Shown: positions 25,834-36,454, numbered from the stretch's first letter. The stretch: DNA of 61,288 bases from Phytohabitans maris (GCF_031085175.1 NZ_JAVHUY010000060.1:1-61288); one strand, 5' to 3'. The notes: generated by a model from the sequence alone, not told the origin. Translations and numbers: made by a program.

Positions 25834-26542
25834 CCCGGCCGGCGGCCAGTCCGGCGAGCAGCTCGGGCAGCTCGGCGAGAGAGCGCACCTCGCCATCGGG
25901 TGCCGGACCGGGCGGGCGCGGCGCCCCGGCGCGGTTGAGCCACACCGCCCGCAGGCCGGCGGCCCGCGCCGCCCGCACGTCGTGCTCCCACGAGTCACCC
26001 ACGTGCACCACCGCCGCCGGCACGCAGCCCGCCGCCTCGACCACCGCCGCGAAAAACTCGGCCGCCGGCTTCTTGGGCAGGCCTCCCTCGTGTGCGTAGA
26101 CCTCAAAGGCAAATTCGCCGGTCAGGCCGCACCGGTCGGCGCGGCTGTTGCCGTTGGTGGCCATCCCGACCGTGTAGAGCGCCCGGAGCGCGGCCAGCGC
26201 CGGCAGCACGTCGGCAAAGGGGCGGCTCAGCGCAAATCGCCGGGCGAAGAAGATCTCGCTGACGCGGTCCAGCTCCGCCTCCAGCCCCACCCGGACGAGC
26301 GACCGGGCGAGCGCGGCCCGCCGGATGTCCGGTGTCGGCGCCGCGCGCATGGCGGCAAAGACCGGCGGCCAGTCCTCGGCGAGGTCGGCCACCGTCAGCG
26401 CCTCCGCCGCCGGGCTCAGCCGCCGCATCTCGGCCAGGACCGTCGCCAGGGCTCCGGTCACCGCGGGCGAGAGATCGACGACCGTTTCGTCCGCGTCGAA
26501 GACGACGGTGGTGATCGGGGGCGCCGTCGCCGGGTGGTTCAT
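25787..26542 (-). CDS. HAD-superfamily hydrolase
   Basis: A 251-residue phosphatase-like protein with all HAD motifs: VVFDADETV (nucleophile Asp), ATNGNS (motif II), KKPAAEFF (Lys) and [10 protein letters not shown] (acidic motif IV). The helical cap between motifs I and II is of the subclass I type. The ATG overlaps the fumC stop (ATGA, 26539-26542), indicating translational coupling. A role in removing toxic phosphorylated by-products is possible but unproven. Confidence 0.85.
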   Translation of the reverse strand: MNHPATAPPITTVVFDADETVVDLSPAVTGALATVLAEMRRLSPAAEALTVADLAEDWPPVFAAMRAAPTPDIRRAALARSLVRVGLEAELDRVSEIFFARRFALSRPFADVLPALAALRALYTVGMATNGNSRADRCGLTGEFAFEVYAHEGGLPKKPAAEFFAAVVEAAGCVPAAVVHVGDSWEHDVRAARAAGLRAVWLNRAGAPRPPGPAPDGEVRSLAELPELLAGLAAGRVTAATPDPEGQRAAR

Positions 26543-27930
26543 GGGCGGGTCATCCGGAGCACGTCGAGTGCCTGCTCCAGCTGCTCCTCGGTGATCCGGC
26601 CGGCTTCCACGTGACCCCGGTCGCGCACCACCGCCCGGATCGACTGTCCGGAGGCGAGCGCCTGCTTGGCGATCGAGGCGGACTCCTCGTAGCCGAGGAA
26701 GCGGTTGAGCGGGGTGACGATCGATGGCGACGACTCGGCATACTCGCGGTTGATCTCGACGTTGGCCACGAGCCCGGTGACGCAGCGGTCGGCGAGGAGG
26801 CGACTCGCGCCGGCCAGCAGCCGGATCGACTCCAGCAGGTTGCGGGCCATCACCGGGAGCATGACGTTGAGCTCGAAGTCGCCCTGCGAGCCGGCGAAGG
26901 CGACGGTGGCGTCGTTGCCGAGGATCTGCGCGCACACCTGGCGCACCGACTCGCAGACCACCGGGTTGACCTTGCCCGGCATGATCGACGAGCCGGGCTG
27001 GAGGTCGGGGATCTGCAGCTCGCGCAGGCCGGCCCGGGGGCCCGAGCCCATCCACCGGATGTCGTTCGCGATCTTGTAGAGCCCGACGGCGATCGTCCGC
27101 AGCTGGCCGGAGGCCTCCACGAGCGCGTCCCGTGCGCCCTGCGCCTCGAAGTGGTTGCGCGCCTCGGTGAGCGGGAGCCCGGTGATCTCGCGCAGCCTCG
27201 CGATGACCTCGGGGGCAAAGCCGGGTGGGGTGTTGACGCCGGTGCCGACCGCGGTGCCGCCGAGGGGCAGCTCGGCGAGGCGGGGCAGGCTCGCCTCCAG
27301 GCGCTCGATGCCGTACTGGACCTGCGCGGCGTACCCGGAAAACTCCTGGCCGAGAGTGATCGGGGTGGCGTCCATCAGGTGCGTGCGGCCGGCCTTCACC
27401 ACGCTGGCAAACTCGTCGACCTTCGCCTCCAGCGCAAAGCCGAGATGCCGCAGCGCGGGCAGCAGGTCGTGCACCACCGCGTCGGTCGCGGCCAGGTGGA
27501 TCGAGGAGGGAAAGACGTCGTTGCTCGACTGCGAGGCGTTCACGTCGTCGTTGGGATGCACCGGCCGGTCCAGCTCGCGGCCGGCGAGGGTGGCGAGCAC
27601 CTCGTTGGCGTTCATGTTCGACGAGGTGCCGGAGCCGGTCTGGAAGACGTCCACCGGAAACTGGTCGTCGTACCCACCGTCGGCGACGTGTGCGGCGGCC
27701 GTCGCGATCGCCTCGCCCACGTCCGCCGGCAGCACGCCGAGCTGCACGTTCACCTGTGCGGCCGCGCCCTTGATCTGCGCGAGGGCCTTGATGTGGGCCG
27801 GTTCGAGGCCGCGGCCGGAGATCGGGAAGTTTTCCACGGCCCGCTGGGTCTGGGCCCGCCAGAGGGCGTCGGCCGGCACCTGGACCTCGCCCATCGTGTC
27901 TCGTTCTACGCGCCAAGCCTGGTCTGTCAC
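26539..27930 (-). CDS. fumC: Class II fumarate hydratase
   Basis: A 463-residue iron-independent fumarase of the fumarase/aspartase family (fumarate to malate in the TCA cycle). Signatures include [52 protein letters not shown] and the family signature [13 protein letters not shown]. The GTG at 27930 has AGGA eight bases upstream and gives the usual N-terminus. It is coupled to the HAD gene behind it. A class I fumarase is encoded 3.6 kb away. Confidence 0.95.
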   Translation of the reverse strand: MTDQAWRVERDTMGEVQVPADALWRAQTQRAVENFPISGRGLEPAHIKALAQIKGAAAQVNVQLGVLPADVGEAIATAAAHVADGGYDDQFPVDVFQTGSGTSSNMNANEVLATLAGRELDRPVHPNDDVNASQSSNDVFPSSIHLAATDAVVHDLLPALRHLGFALEAKVDEFASVVKAGRTHLMDATPITLGQEFSGYAAQVQYGIERLEASLPRLAELPLGGTAVGTGVNTPPGFAPEVIARLREITGLPLTEARNHFEAQGARDALVEASGQLRTIAVGLYKIANDIRWMGSGPRAGLRELQIPDLQPGSSIMPGKVNPVVCESVRQVCAQILGNDATVAFAGSQGDFELNVMLPVMARNLLESIRLLAGASRLLADRCVTGLVANVEINREYAESSPSIVTPLNRFLGYEESASIAKQALASGQSIRAVVRDRGHVEAGRITEEQLEQALDVLRMTRP

Positions 27931-28011
27931 ACACCCATCCTGACCCAATGATCGTCCGTGCGCCGCATCTCAAGCAGTCGCGCTCGCCACCCCGCGCGGG
28001 TGCGGACCCCG

Positions 28012-31000
28012 TCAGCGGCGGATGGCGGCGGCCTGCTCGGCGTCCAGGTCGGCCAGGTGGCGGGCGACCGCGGCCGCCTCGGGGATGCCCATGTCGCGGC
28101 CGATGGCCAGGCAGCGCTCCCAGTGGCGGCGGGCCTGGGACGGGTCGGCGTGGCGCAGGCCGGTGGCCAGTCCGTCGAGGGCGCGGGCCTCCTCGTACCG
28201 GTGCTTGATCCGCCGGGCGATCGCCAGCGCCTGCGTGTGCTGCTCGCCCGCCTCGACGGAGCGGCCAGCGGCGGCGAGCGCGACGCCCAGGTCGTTGCGG
28301 ACCAGCGCCTCGCCCCGTCGGTCGCCGATCTCCCGCATGATCCTCAGCGCTTCCCGGTGATAGCGCTCGGCCGTGGCCCCGTCGCCGCAGAGCCGGTACG
28401 CCACGCCCAGGTCGTTGAGCACCTCCCCCTCGCCGTACCGGTTGCCGGTGCGCCGCTTGAGGTGCAGGGCGCTGCGCAGCAGGCGGATCGCCACCGGGAG
28501 CTGGCCGAGCCGTAGCCGCACCTGGGCGAGGTGGCCGAGCGCCACACCCATCTGGAAGTCCAGCCCGTGCTCGGCGGCGAGCAGCAGGTGCCGGCGGTGC
28601 ATGCTCAGCGCCTCGTCGTACCGGCCGAGCAGCATGTACGCCATGCCCAGGTCGGCCAGGGCGGAGGAGATGCCCCGTTCGTTGGCCAGCCGGCGCCAGG
28701 TCGCGAGCGCCTGCTTCGAGCACTCGACGCCCTCCGAGAGCCGGCCGAGCTGGATCATCACCACGCCGAGGTTGCCGCGGCAGACGGCGGCGTCACGCTC
28801 GTGGCCGAGCCGCTCGCGCAGCTTCAGGGCCGCCTCCACGTGCTCGATCGCGTCGAGGTACTCGCCCGCCCGGAAGTACACGGAAGCCAGGTAGTTGTGC
28901 ATCGTCGCCACCGCGGCGTCGTCGCCGGAGCGCTGCGCCGCCGCCAGGCCGTCGAGCTGGGTGGCGAGCAGGTCGTCGCCGTAGTACCGGATGAAGAGGA
29001 AGCGCCACATGGCGCGGGCGAGCTTCCACGCGTACTCGTGGTGGCCCGTCTCGGCCGCGCACCGCACGAGCCCCGGCAGGTTGAGCCGCTGCTCCTCCAG
29101 CCAGGCCGAGCCGCCGTCGCCGAACGGCACCACCAGATCGGGGCGCATCGGCCGGCGCAGGTCGAGCGAGCCGTGCAGCAGCCCCCGCTCCAGCTCGGCG
29201 GTGGCCCCCGCCACGGCGTGCAGGGCCCAGTCGAGCACCCGCCCGACCGCGGCCTGCCGGGCGGCCTCCGGCTCGGTGGCGCCGACCAGCTCCCGGGCGT
29301 ACTCGCGCATGAGGTCGTGCAGCCGAAACCGTCCCGCCCGCGGCTCCTCCACCAGGTGCCGGTCGACCAGCTCGTCGAGCTGGTCCTGCGCCTCGACGAG
29401 CGGCAGGTCGGCGATCGCTGCCGCGCCGAGCGCGTCGAACCACACCCCGGGGTAGAGGCCGAGCAGCCGAAACATCCGCTGGGCCGGCTCGGGCAGCTGC
29501 CGGTACGACAGCGCGAACGCGCTCGCCACCGTACGGTCCTCGGCCGCCAGCTCGGGCAGCACCGGGCGCTCCCGGCGCAGCCGCGCGGCCAGGTCCGCCA
29601 CCCGCCAGCTGCGCCGGTGGGCCAGCCGGGCGCCGGCGAGGCGGATGGCCAGCGGCAGGTACCCGCAGCGCCGTACCACCTCGACGGCGGCTGCCGGCTC
29701 GGCGGAGATCCGCTCCGGGCCGGCCACCCGGGCGAGCAGCTCGACGGCCTCCGGCTCGGCAAACACCGGCAGTGGCTCCGGGTGTACGCCGTCCAGCCCC
29801 ACGAGCCGGCGCCGGCTGGTCACCAGCGCCAGGCAGCCCGGGGCGGCGGGGAGCAGCGGGCCGACCTGCGCTGTGCTGGCCGCGTTGTCGAGGACCACGA
29901 GCACCCGGCGCGCGGCCAGCTCGGTGCGCCACAGCGCGACCCGCTCGTCCGGCGCGGGCGGGATCCGCTCGCTCGGCACGCCGAGCTGCCGCAGCAGCGT
30001 GACCAGTGCGGCGGTCGGCTCCAGCGGCCGTTGCTCGCTGTGCCCGTGCAGGTCGACGAAGAGCTGCGCGTCCGGATAGCGGCCGGAGAGCAGCGTCGCC
30101 ACGTGTACGGCCAGTGTCGTCTTGCCACTCCCGGCCATGCCGTCGATCAGCTGGATCACCGGCCCGCTCGGGTCGGCCCGCTCGACCGCCTCGACCAGCC
30201 GGGCCACCACCTCGTTGCGCCCGGTGAAGTCGGCGGCGGTGCGGGGCAGGCAGCGCGCGGGCGGGTGCGGCCGGCGCTCCTCGGTGGCCGCCGCCACGTC
30301 GCCGACCAGGATCCGCTGCTGCATCTCGCGCAGCGCCGGACCGGGCTCGATGCCCAGGTCCTCGGCGAGGACCGCGCGGGCCTCCCGGTAGACGGCCAGC
30401 GCGTCGGCCTGCCGACCGGCCCGGTAGAGCGCAAGCATGAGCTGGGCCCGCAGGCGCTCCCGCAGCGGGTACAGCTCGACCAGGTCGGTCAGCTCGCCGA
30501 GCAGCTCGCGCTCCCGGCCCAGCCGGAGCTCGACCTCGACGCACTCCTCGATCGCGACGGCCTGCTGCTCGTCCAGGGCCGCGGCACCCCGCTGCACGGC
30601 CCGGCTGGCGATACCGGAGAGCGCCGGCCCGCGCCACAGCGCCAGCGCTGCCCGGTACGCGTCCCGCGCCTCCTCCAGCCGCTCGCCGTCGGCCGCCGCC
30701 CGGGCCTCCGCGGTCAGCTGGCCGAAGACGGTCGCGTCCAGGTCGTCCGGCGCGATCCGGGCGGAGTACCCGGCGGGGTCGGTGACGATCACCTCGTCGC
30801 CGACCGTCGCGGCGAGCGACCGGCGCAGGCGGGAGACGCAGGTCTGCAACTGGCCCCGGGCGGTATTGGGCGGGGCACCGTCCCACATCGCGTCGACCAG
30901 GCGGTCGACCGGCATCACCCGGCCGGCGTTGAGCAGGAGCATGGCGAGGACCACCCGGTCCCGCCCGGCGGTGACCGTGGCGTCCTCGGTGCCGCCCACC

Positions 31001-31029
31001 CGCAGCGGCCCCAGGATCCCGAACCGCAT
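28012..31029 (-). CDS. AfsR-type SARP regulator with NB-ARC and TPR domains
   Basis: A 1005-residue regulator. Residues ~1-95 are an OmpR-like winged HTH (MRFGILGPLRV...RGQLQTCVSRLRRSL); ~97-245 are the bacterial transcriptional activator domain (EECVEVELRLGRERELLGEL). An NB-ARC STAND ATPase follows with Walker A DGMAGSGKTTLAVH (~295) and Walker B-like RVLVVLDNAAS. From ~660 to the end are tetratricopeptide repeats. The ATG at 31029 has GGGAG six bases upstream. A 6-bp palindrome (31071-31086) lies just upstream. Such large SARPs often control secondary metabolism, but no cluster adjoins it; the nearest is at 47-52 kb. Confidence 0.9.
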   Translation of the reverse strand: MRFGILGPLRVGGTEDATVTAGRDRVVLAMLLLNAGRVMPVDRLVDAMWDGAPPNTARGQLQTCVSRLRRSLAATVGDEVIVTDPAGYSARIAPDDLDATVFGQLTAEARAAADGERLEEARDAYRAALALWRGPALSGIASRAVQRGAAALDEQQAVAIEECVEVELRLGRERELLGELTDLVELYPLRERLRAQLMLALYRAGRQADALAVYREARAVLAEDLGIEPGPALREMQQRILVGDVAAATEERRPHPPARCLPRTAADFTGRNEVVARLVEAVERADPSGPVIQLIDGMAGSGKTTLAVHVATLLSGRYPDAQLFVDLHGHSEQRPLEPTAALVTLLRQLGVPSERIPPAPDERVALWRTELAARRVLVVLDNAASTAQVGPLLPAAPGCLALVTSRRRLVGLDGVHPEPLPVFAEPEAVELLARVAGPERISAEPAAAVEVVRRCGYLPLAIRLAGARLAHRRSWRVADLAARLRRERPVLPELAAEDRTVASAFALSYRQLPEPAQRMFRLLGLYPGVWFDALGAAAIADLPLVEAQDQLDELVDRHLVEEPRAGRFRLHDLMREYARELVGATEPEAARQAAVGRVLDWALHAVAGATAELERGLLHGSLDLRRPMRPDLVVPFGDGGSAWLEEQRLNLPGLVRCAAETGHHEYAWKLARAMWRFLFIRYYGDDLLATQLDGLAAAQRSGDDAAVATMHNYLASVYFRAGEYLDAIEHVEAALKLRERLGHERDAAVCRGNLGVVMIQLGRLSEGVECSKQALATWRRLANERGISSALADLGMAYMLLGRYDEALSMHRRHLLLAAEHGLDFQMGVALGHLAQVRLRLGQLPVAIRLLRSALHLKRRTGNRYGEGEVLNDLGVAYRLCGDGATAERYHREALRIMREIGDRRGEALVRNDLGVALAAAGRSVEAGEQHTQALAIARRIKHRYEEARALDGLATGLRHADPSQARRHWERCLAIGRDMGIPEAAAVARHLADLDAEQAAAIRR

Positions 31030-31457
31030 ACCCGCTCCCGGTAGATCGGCCTTCATGAAATCTATCGCTGTTTCACACCAGTGAAAGCGACGTCCCACAC
31101 TAGAGAGCCTTCGGAGCCGAGCACGCGGCCGAGCACGTCAGAGGGCTTTAGACATATTTTGCCCCGGTCCGCGCCGGCTGCGGATCGCATGCGCGGGGTC
31201 CCCGGGAAGCGTGGAGCGACTTCTTGGGGTGCTTTCCCGCGGGCACCGCTGCGCCCGGCGGCTCGCGTGCGCTCGCCGAACCTCCGGCCTCCGCTGCCGG
31301 GTCCGCGCGGGTCCGCGATAGCGAAACGGCAGCGGAACGAGAGCCCGACGGTTCAGGATGGACGCGCGGGAACCAGGTCACTGGTCCATGCCAGCTCATA
31401 ACGGGGGGTCGTCTTTCCGCACAACGGAAAGGCGGCTATGTGAGCGCGGCGCCGCCA
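31030..31457. other. Non-coding gap upstream of the SARP gene
   Basis: No credible gene is seen. The stretch has short frames on both strands without ribosome sites or recognisable folds. It contains the palindrome at 31071-31086 and a hairpin with arms CTTTCCG/CGGAAAG (31413-31419 and 31425-31431, loop CACAA). Parts of it (31135-31165, with TTTAGACATATTTTG) are AT-richer than the rest and could hold a promoter for the SARP gene. Confidence 0.4.
31071..31086. promoter_or_regulatory. Palindrome upstream of the SARP gene
   Basis: TTTCAC-ACCA-GTGAAA is a perfect 6-bp inverted repeat with a 4-base spacer, 42 bases upstream of the SARP start codon. Position and symmetry fit an operator for a dimeric regulator, possibly autoregulation. 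Confidence 0.4.
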
Positions 31458-31512
31458 CGCGGCTGGTCAGGGATTTGCTGGGCGCACCCGACAAACTCCC
31501 TGGTCAGCCGCG
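31458..31512 (-). terminator. Long hairpin after the class I fumarase gene
   Basis: CGCGGCTGGTCAGGGA (31458-31473) pairs with TCCCTGGTCAGCCGCG (31497-31512) over 14 of 16 positions; the two central mismatches arise because GGTCAGGGA and its partner share TGGTCA. It begins 25 bases downstream of the fumarase stop (31538-31540, minus strand). The loop is 23 bases. Confidence 0.6.
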
Positions 31513-31537
31513 CGCGACCGGCCTGGCCTGGGCGGCC

Positions 31538-33205
31538 TCAGCGCCGTCCGACGGTCAGCACGGGCTTGGTCACCTCGGCGAAGAAGTCGTTGCCCTTGTC
31601 GTCCACGACGATGAAGGCGGGGAAGTCTTCGACCTCGATCTTCCAGACGGCTTCCATGCCGAGCTCGGGGTACTCGATCACCTCGACCCGCTTGATGCAG
31701 TCCTGGGCCAGGCGCGCCGCCGGTCCGCCGATCGAGCCGAGATAGAAGCCACCGTGCTGGTGGCACGACTCGGTGACCCCGCGCGAGCGGTTGCCCTTGG
31801 CGAGCATCACGTGCGAGCCCCCCGCGGCCTGAAACTTCGCCACGTACGCGTCCATCCGCCCCGCGGTGGTGGGGCCGAACGATCCGGAGGCGTACCCCTC
31901 GGGCGTCTTCGCCGGACCGGCGTAGTAGACCGCGTGGTCGCGCAGGTACGCCGGCATCGGCTCGCCCGCGTCGAGCCGCTCGGCGATCTTGGCGTGCGCG
32001 AGGTCACGCGCCACCACCAGCGGGCCGCTCAGCGACAGCCGGGTCTTCACCGGGTACTTGGCGAGGTCGGCCCGGATCTCGTCCATCGGCCGGCTGAGGT
32101 CGATGCGCACCACGTCCTCGGCCTCCAGGTGCGCGTCGGTCACGTCCGGGAGGAAGCGAGCCGGGTCGGTCTCCAGCCGCTCCAGCCACACGCCGGACGG
32201 GGTGACCTTGGCCAGCGCCTGGCGGTCGGCCGAGCAGGAGACCGCGATCGCGACCGGGCAGGAGGCACCGTGCCGGGGCAGCCGGACCACCCGCACGTCG
32301 TGGCAGAAGTACCGCCCGCCGAACTGCGCGCCAATCCCGAACTGCCGGGTCAGCTCCAGGATCTCGGCCTCCATTTCGAGGTCGCGGAAGCCGTGCGCCC
32401 GCATCGAGCCCTCGGTGGGCAGGCCGTCCAGGTACTTCGCCGAGGCGAGCTTCGCGGTCTTGAGCGTGTACTCCGCGGAGGTGCCGCCGATCACGACCGC
32501 CAGGTGGTACGGCGGGCAGGCGGCGGTGCCGATCAGCCGCAGCTTCTCGTCCAGGAAGCGCATCATCCGCTCGGGGTTCAGCAGCGCCGTCGTCTCCTGG
32601 TACAGGTACGACTTGTTGGCCGAGCCACCGCCCTTGGCCATGAAGAGGAACTTGTACGCGTCGGGCTGCCCGCCCGGGTCCTCGGCGTAGATCTCGATCT
32701 GCGCGGGCAGGTTGGAGCCGGTGTTGCGCTCCTCCCACATGGTCAGCGGCGCGAGCTGCGAGTAGCGCAGGTTGAGCCGGGTGTACGCCTCGTACACACC
32801 GCGCGCGATCGCCTCCTCGTCGGTGCCGTCGGTCAGCACGTGCCGGCCCCGCTTGCCCATCACGATCGCGGTGCCGGTGTCCTGGCACATCGGCAGCACG
32901 CCACCGGCCGCGATGTTGGCGTTGCGGAGCAGGTCGAGGGCCACGTAGCGGTCGTTGGGCGAGGCCGCCGGGTCGTCGATGATCGACCGGAGCTGGGTCA
33001 GGTGGGCCGGGCGCAGGAAGTGCGCGATGTCGTGCATGGCCTCGGCGGTGAGCTGGGTCAGCACCGCCGGCTCGACGGTCAGGAAGCGCCGGCCGCCCGG
33101 GCCGTTGACCACGTCGACGCCCTCGTCGCTGACCAGCCGGTACTCGGTCTGGTCGGCGCCGGTGGGCAGCAGCGGGGAGAAGGAGAAAGCGGCGGCGGCA
33201 CTCAT
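31538..33205 (-). CDS. Class I [4Fe-4S] fumarate hydratase
   Basis: A 555-residue FumA/FumB-type fumarase. The three cluster-binding cysteines fall in the expected motifs: [31 protein letters not shown] and [21 protein letters not shown]. The catalytic C-terminal beta domain reads [17 protein letters not shown]...[12 protein letters not shown]. The ATG at 33205 has AGGA about seven bases upstream. A 12-bp palindrome CGCTCATGAGCG (33279-33290) lies in the promoter region. It is oxygen-sensitive by family knowledge, and the genome also encodes the stable class II enzyme at 26539. Confidence 0.95.
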   Translation of the reverse strand: MSAAAAFSFSPLLPTGADQTEYRLVSDEGVDVVNGPGGRRFLTVEPAVLTQLTAEAMHDIAHFLRPAHLTQLRSIIDDPAASPNDRYVALDLLRNANIAAGGVLPMCQDTGTAIVMGKRGRHVLTDGTDEEAIARGVYEAYTRLNLRYSQLAPLTMWEERNTGSNLPAQIEIYAEDPGGQPDAYKFLFMAKGGGSANKSYLYQETTALLNPERMMRFLDEKLRLIGTAACPPYHLAVVIGGTSAEYTLKTAKLASAKYLDGLPTEGSMRAHGFRDLEMEAEILELTRQFGIGAQFGGRYFCHDVRVVRLPRHGASCPVAIAVSCSADRQALAKVTPSGVWLERLETDPARFLPDVTDAHLEAEDVVRIDLSRPMDEIRADLAKYPVKTRLSLSGPLVVARDLAHAKIAERLDAGEPMPAYLRDHAVYYAGPAKTPEGYASGSFGPTTAGRMDAYVAKFQAAGGSHVMLAKGNRSRGVTESCHQHGGFYLGSIGGPAARLAQDCIKRVEVIEYPELGMEAVWKIEVEDFPAFIVVDDKGNDFFAEVTKPVLTVGRR

Positions 33206-33349
33206 ACCAGTCCTCGCTTCGCCGCGCGCGGGCAGGAGGCTCCACACACGCTGAGTTCGATGATTCGCTCGCACCGCTCGCTCATGAGCGGCAAGCCTAA
33301 GCCAGCGCCGGCACCGCCTCCCACCCGCCAGGCACCACTGCCGGTCCGG

Positions 33350-34753
33350 TCACTTGACCTGGCCGCAGTTGGGTTCCTTCGGCCCGTCGCAGAGCGAGGT
33401 GTCGGCGGGTGCCGGAGTCGCGCCCGGCGAGGCGGGTGGGGCCGTCCCGGTGAACGGGACGAAGCCGATCTCGCGCTGCTCGCCGATGATCATGCCGGTC
33501 GGGCCGACGGCGAGAACCTTCGCCGACGAACGCAGGTCGGCCAGCGTCCGCCCGGTGGCCGGCGAGAGCGCCACGATGCGGTCCGGGTCTTCGGGCGCGA
33601 CGATCACCGCGAACCGGGCGATCGCCACCCCGGCCTTCGGGTCCTGGGTCGGGTAGCTCCACCGCGCCCGCTTCGCCCCGAGCTCATACGAGGTGACCGC
33701 TTTGCCGCCGGACGGGCGCACGAGCGCGTACTGGTCGTCGACGGCGAGCAGCTTTTCCCCGTGGCCGCCCAGCCACAGCACCCGCCCGTCGTACGCGTCG
33801 AGCACCGCCTCCCGCCCGTCCGCGGTCACGCCGACGATCACGTTCTGCCCGCCGGCCGGGTCCTCCCGCTGCGCGCACCCGGCGCCCTCGGCGGTACGCA
33901 GGTTGACCGCCTCGTGCCGCCACACCTCCCGCTGGAGCGCCGGGTCGGTGGCGATGACCGTGAAGTAGCAGGTGCCGTCTCCGGAGCGGGCCTGTACCCG
34001 GATCACCCGGCCGCCGACCACCACGTGCCGGTCGTGGCGGTCCGGCTCGAAGTCCTGCACCACGCGGCCGGCCGCGGTGTCCACGACGCGCACCTTGCCG
34101 TCGACCGGAAAGCCCAGCAGCGAGGGCATCAGCACCGGACCGCCGGCGCCGCCCTCGACCCGGCGGGTGCTGAGCGCCTTGGCGTCGAGCAGGTCCGGGT
34201 TGTCGGCGAAGAGCACGAACCCGACGCCCGGTAGATCCACCGTCCACATCGGAGCGTCGCCGCGCGGCTCCCAGGCCGAGAGCTGGCAGTCCTTGGCGTC
34301 GTCGCAGTGCACGTCGAGCAGCGCATTGCGGTACGTCCACACCGCCACCGCCCGCTTGTCGGTCCGCCGCACCGAGCCGCTGATCGGGTCGAGCACCTCG
34401 TACCCCTTGGTCAGCAGCTCGCCCACCACGACCACGGAGTCGAGCCCCTCGCCGGCGACCGCCGCCCAGTCCTTGTCCTTCTCCCACAGCTGGGCGCCGG
34501 TGCTGACGCCGCGCGCCTCGACCGACGTACGGTGCTCGACCACGACCGCGTTGCCGGCGAAGGTGACGCTCTGCGGGCCGCTGCCGAGCCGCTGCTGCCA
34601 GCTGACGTTCGGCGAGGAGAGGGGCTGGCTGGCGCTGACCCACTCCCAGATGCCCGGAAAGGGGTTCCAGGTATTGGTACTAACCAGGATGACCAGCACA
34701 ATCAGGGCCGCGACCACCCAACCCGTCCTACCGCTGGCCGTCCCGTTAGCCAC
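33350..34753 (-). CDS. Membrane-anchored PQQ-like beta-propeller protein
   Basis: A 467-residue protein of unknown function. One N-terminal membrane helix (~10-26, GWVVAALIVLVILVST) is followed by repeated beta-propeller blades. Typical blade turns are visible (VVEARGVSTGAQLWEKD, VLDAYDGRVLWLGG, IVALSPATGRTLADL). The C-terminus is a Pro/Ala-rich tail with two Cys (SLCDGPKEPNCGQVK) that may form a disulfide. The GTG at 34753 places the helix close to the N-terminus. It is divergent from the RDD operon. Its fold resembles the C-terminal part of the Hsp70 fusion at 18757 and the protein at 39620. Confidence 0.7.
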   Translation of the reverse strand: MANGTASGRTGWVVAALIVLVILVSTNTWNPFPGIWEWVSASQPLSSPNVSWQQRLGSGPQSVTFAGNAVVVEHRTSVEARGVSTGAQLWEKDKDWAAVAGEGLDSVVVVGELLTKGYEVLDPISGSVRRTDKRAVAVWTYRNALLDVHCDDAKDCQLSAWEPRGDAPMWTVDLPGVGFVLFADNPDLLDAKALSTRRVEGGAGGPVLMPSLLGFPVDGKVRVVDTAAGRVVQDFEPDRHDRHVVVGGRVIRVQARSGDGTCYFTVIATDPALQREVWRHEAVNLRTAEGAGCAQREDPAGGQNVIVGVTADGREAVLDAYDGRVLWLGGHGEKLLAVDDQYALVRPSGGKAVTSYELGAKRARWSYPTQDPKAGVAIARFAVIVAPEDPDRIVALSPATGRTLADLRSSAKVLAVGPTGMIIGEQREIGFVPFTGTAPPASPGATPAPADTSLCDGPKEPNCGQVK

Positions 34754-34883
34754 GTCGCCACGGTAGCGACACGCGGGATCTTCGCCCGCGAGCGCGATCC
34801 GTCCGTGTCGATGTGATTTGAGGTGATCTTCCCGTACATGACTGCGGTGATAAGGCGTCGCGGAAACCTGTAACACTGTCCGC

Positions 34884-35504
34884 GTGACGCAACCCACCCC
34901 CTCATCCGCGCCACAGCAGGCGGGCTGGCAGCTGCCGCCGCCACCCTGGGCCGCCCCGGCGCTGCGGCCACCACCACCGCCGCCCGCGATGAGCCCGGCC
35001 GGACAGCCGCTGGCGACCTTCACCGACCGCCTCTTGGCGTACCTGATCGACTACGGGGTGCTCCTCTGCGTCGCGCTCGTGCTCGCGGTGCCCGCGTTTG
35101 TGATCTTCTTCCTCGCCGTCGGGCCCGACCTGTTCGAGGTGCGGCCCGACGGCACCCCGGTCGAGCCGAGCTTCGTGGAGTTCTTCGTCCCGCTGCTGCT
35201 GATCGAGATCGGCCTGTTCGCGGTGCTGCTCGTGGTTTCGTACGTCTACTACGTGGAGATCCTGTTTCGCAGCGGGCAGACACTCGGCAAGCGCGTGATG
35301 AAGATCAAGATCGTCGCCCTCGCCCCGGACACGGCGCTGACCCGCCGCTCGGCCGCCAAGCGCTGGCTGGTCGCCCACGTCGCGACGAACTTCGTGCCGG
35401 GCTTTCTCTACCTCGACGGACTGTGGCAACTGTGGGACAAGCCGCACCAGCAGTGCCTCCACGACAAGTTCGCCGCCACCGTGGTCGTTAAGGTTCCTGC
35501 GTGA
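34884..35504 (+). CDS. RDD-family membrane protein
   Basis: A 206-residue protein. A Pro-rich N-terminus (~1-45) leads into an RDD domain: FTDRLLAYLIDYGVLLCVALVLA (Arg and Asp in helix 1), a second hydrophobic pair (~105-130), then SGQTLGKRVMKIKIV and the final LHDKFAATVVVK. The GTG at 34884 starts the frame, and the stop overlaps the next gene as GTGA. Function is unknown; RDD proteins have been linked to ion or small-molecule transport. Confidence 0.8.
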   Translation: MTQPTPSSAPQQAGWQLPPPPWAAPALRPPPPPPAMSPAGQPLATFTDRLLAYLIDYGVLLCVALVLAVPAFVIFFLAVGPDLFEVRPDGTPVEPSFVEFFVPLLLIEIGLFAVLLVVSYVYYVEILFRSGQTLGKRVMKIKIVALAPDTALTRRSAAKRWLVAHVATNFVPGFLYLDGLWQLWDKPHQQCLHDKFAATVVVKVPA

Positions 35505-36454
35505 GTGTCGCACCTGGCTGGTACAAGGATCCGGCTGAACCGAGCACCCAGCGCTACTGGGACGGTGAGGGCTGGATAGGGGATTCGCTGCCCGCCGACG
35601 CAACCCCGCCGCCGGGCCCGCCCGCGGTGACCGCGCCGGCCCCACCCCCACCTCCGCCGGAGGCGGCACCCACGACGCCGGCGGCGCCCCCGGCGTCCCA
35701 GTCGCCGGCCGGCCCGGCCGCGCCCGCCCCGCCACCGCCGCAGCGAAACGGCGCGTTTACGCCGGGCGGTGCGCCGGGAAACCAGCCCTGGCCGCCGATG
35801 GCGCCGCCACCACCGGGCACCCAGCTTCCGCCGGGCTACCCCTACCCGCCGTACGCGTACCGGCCGCCGGTGCCGCCGCCCCGCCCGCACGGCCTGCGGA
35901 TCGCCTCGCTCGGCCCCCGGGTCGTCGCCCGGCTGATCGACGTCGGCATGGTGCTGCTGCTCAACGCCGTGGTCAACGGATGGTTCATCTTCCGGCTGTA
36001 CCAGGAGTACGAGCCGCTGATCCAGGAGTGGAACCGCCGGCTGGAGGCGCGCGAGCCGGTGCTGCAAAACCTGCCCCAGCCCGGCGGTCAGGCGGACGCG
36101 CTCCAAGTCGTGATCTTTATCATCGGCGTCGCCCTCTGGTTCGCGTACGAGGTGCCCAGCACGGCCAACAGCGGCCAGACGCTGGGCAAGCGCATCATGC
36201 GGATCAGGGTGATGCCGATGGAGAGTCCGAAGCAGCTCGGCTTCGGCCGCTCGCTGCGCCGCTGGAACCTCATGGGCCTGCCCACGTTCCTCTGGTCGTG
36301 CTTCTGCATCGGCTTCATCCTGCAGCTTGTCGACTGCATCTTCCCGTTCTTCGACCGGCCGCTGTACCAGGCACTGCACGACAAGTCCGCGCAGACCGTC
36401 GTGGTCGAGGTGCCGCAGACCGCGACCGCGGATGCCCCCGGAGGTACCCAATGA
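35501..36454 (+). CDS. DUF2510-RDD membrane protein
   Basis: A 317-residue protein. The first ~25 residues are a DUF2510 motif (APGWYKDPAEPSTQRYWDGEGW). A long Pro/Ala linker (~35-130) precedes an RDD domain (VVARLIDVGMVLLLNAVVNG; SGQTLGKRIMRIRVM; LHDKSAQTVVVEV). The GTG overlaps the previous stop. The C-terminus overlaps the aminotransferase (ATGA), so three genes form one coupled unit. Bases 35560-35780 of this gene reappear in damaged form at the start of the window. Confidence 0.85.
   Translation: MSVAPGWYKDPAEPSTQRYWDGEGWIGDSLPADATPPPGPPAVTAPAPPPPPPEAAPTTPAAPPASQSPAGPAAPAPPPPQRNGAFTPGGAPGNQPWPPMAPPPPGTQLPPGYPYPPYAYRPPVPPPRPHGLRIASLGPRVVARLIDVGMVLLLNAVVNGWFIFRLYQEYEPLIQEWNRRLEAREPVLQNLPQPGGQADALQVVIFIIGVALWFAYEVPSTANSGQTLGKRIMRIRVMPMESPKQLGFGRSLRRWNLMGLPTFLWSCFCIGFILQLVDCIFPFFDRPLYQALHDKSAQTVVVEVPQTATADAPGGTQ

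Noticed and set aside
31081-31401. Plus-strand frame of 106 codons in the gap before the class I fumarase
   Set aside because: No ribosome site, odd composition and no recognisable domain; probably GC-driven open frame.
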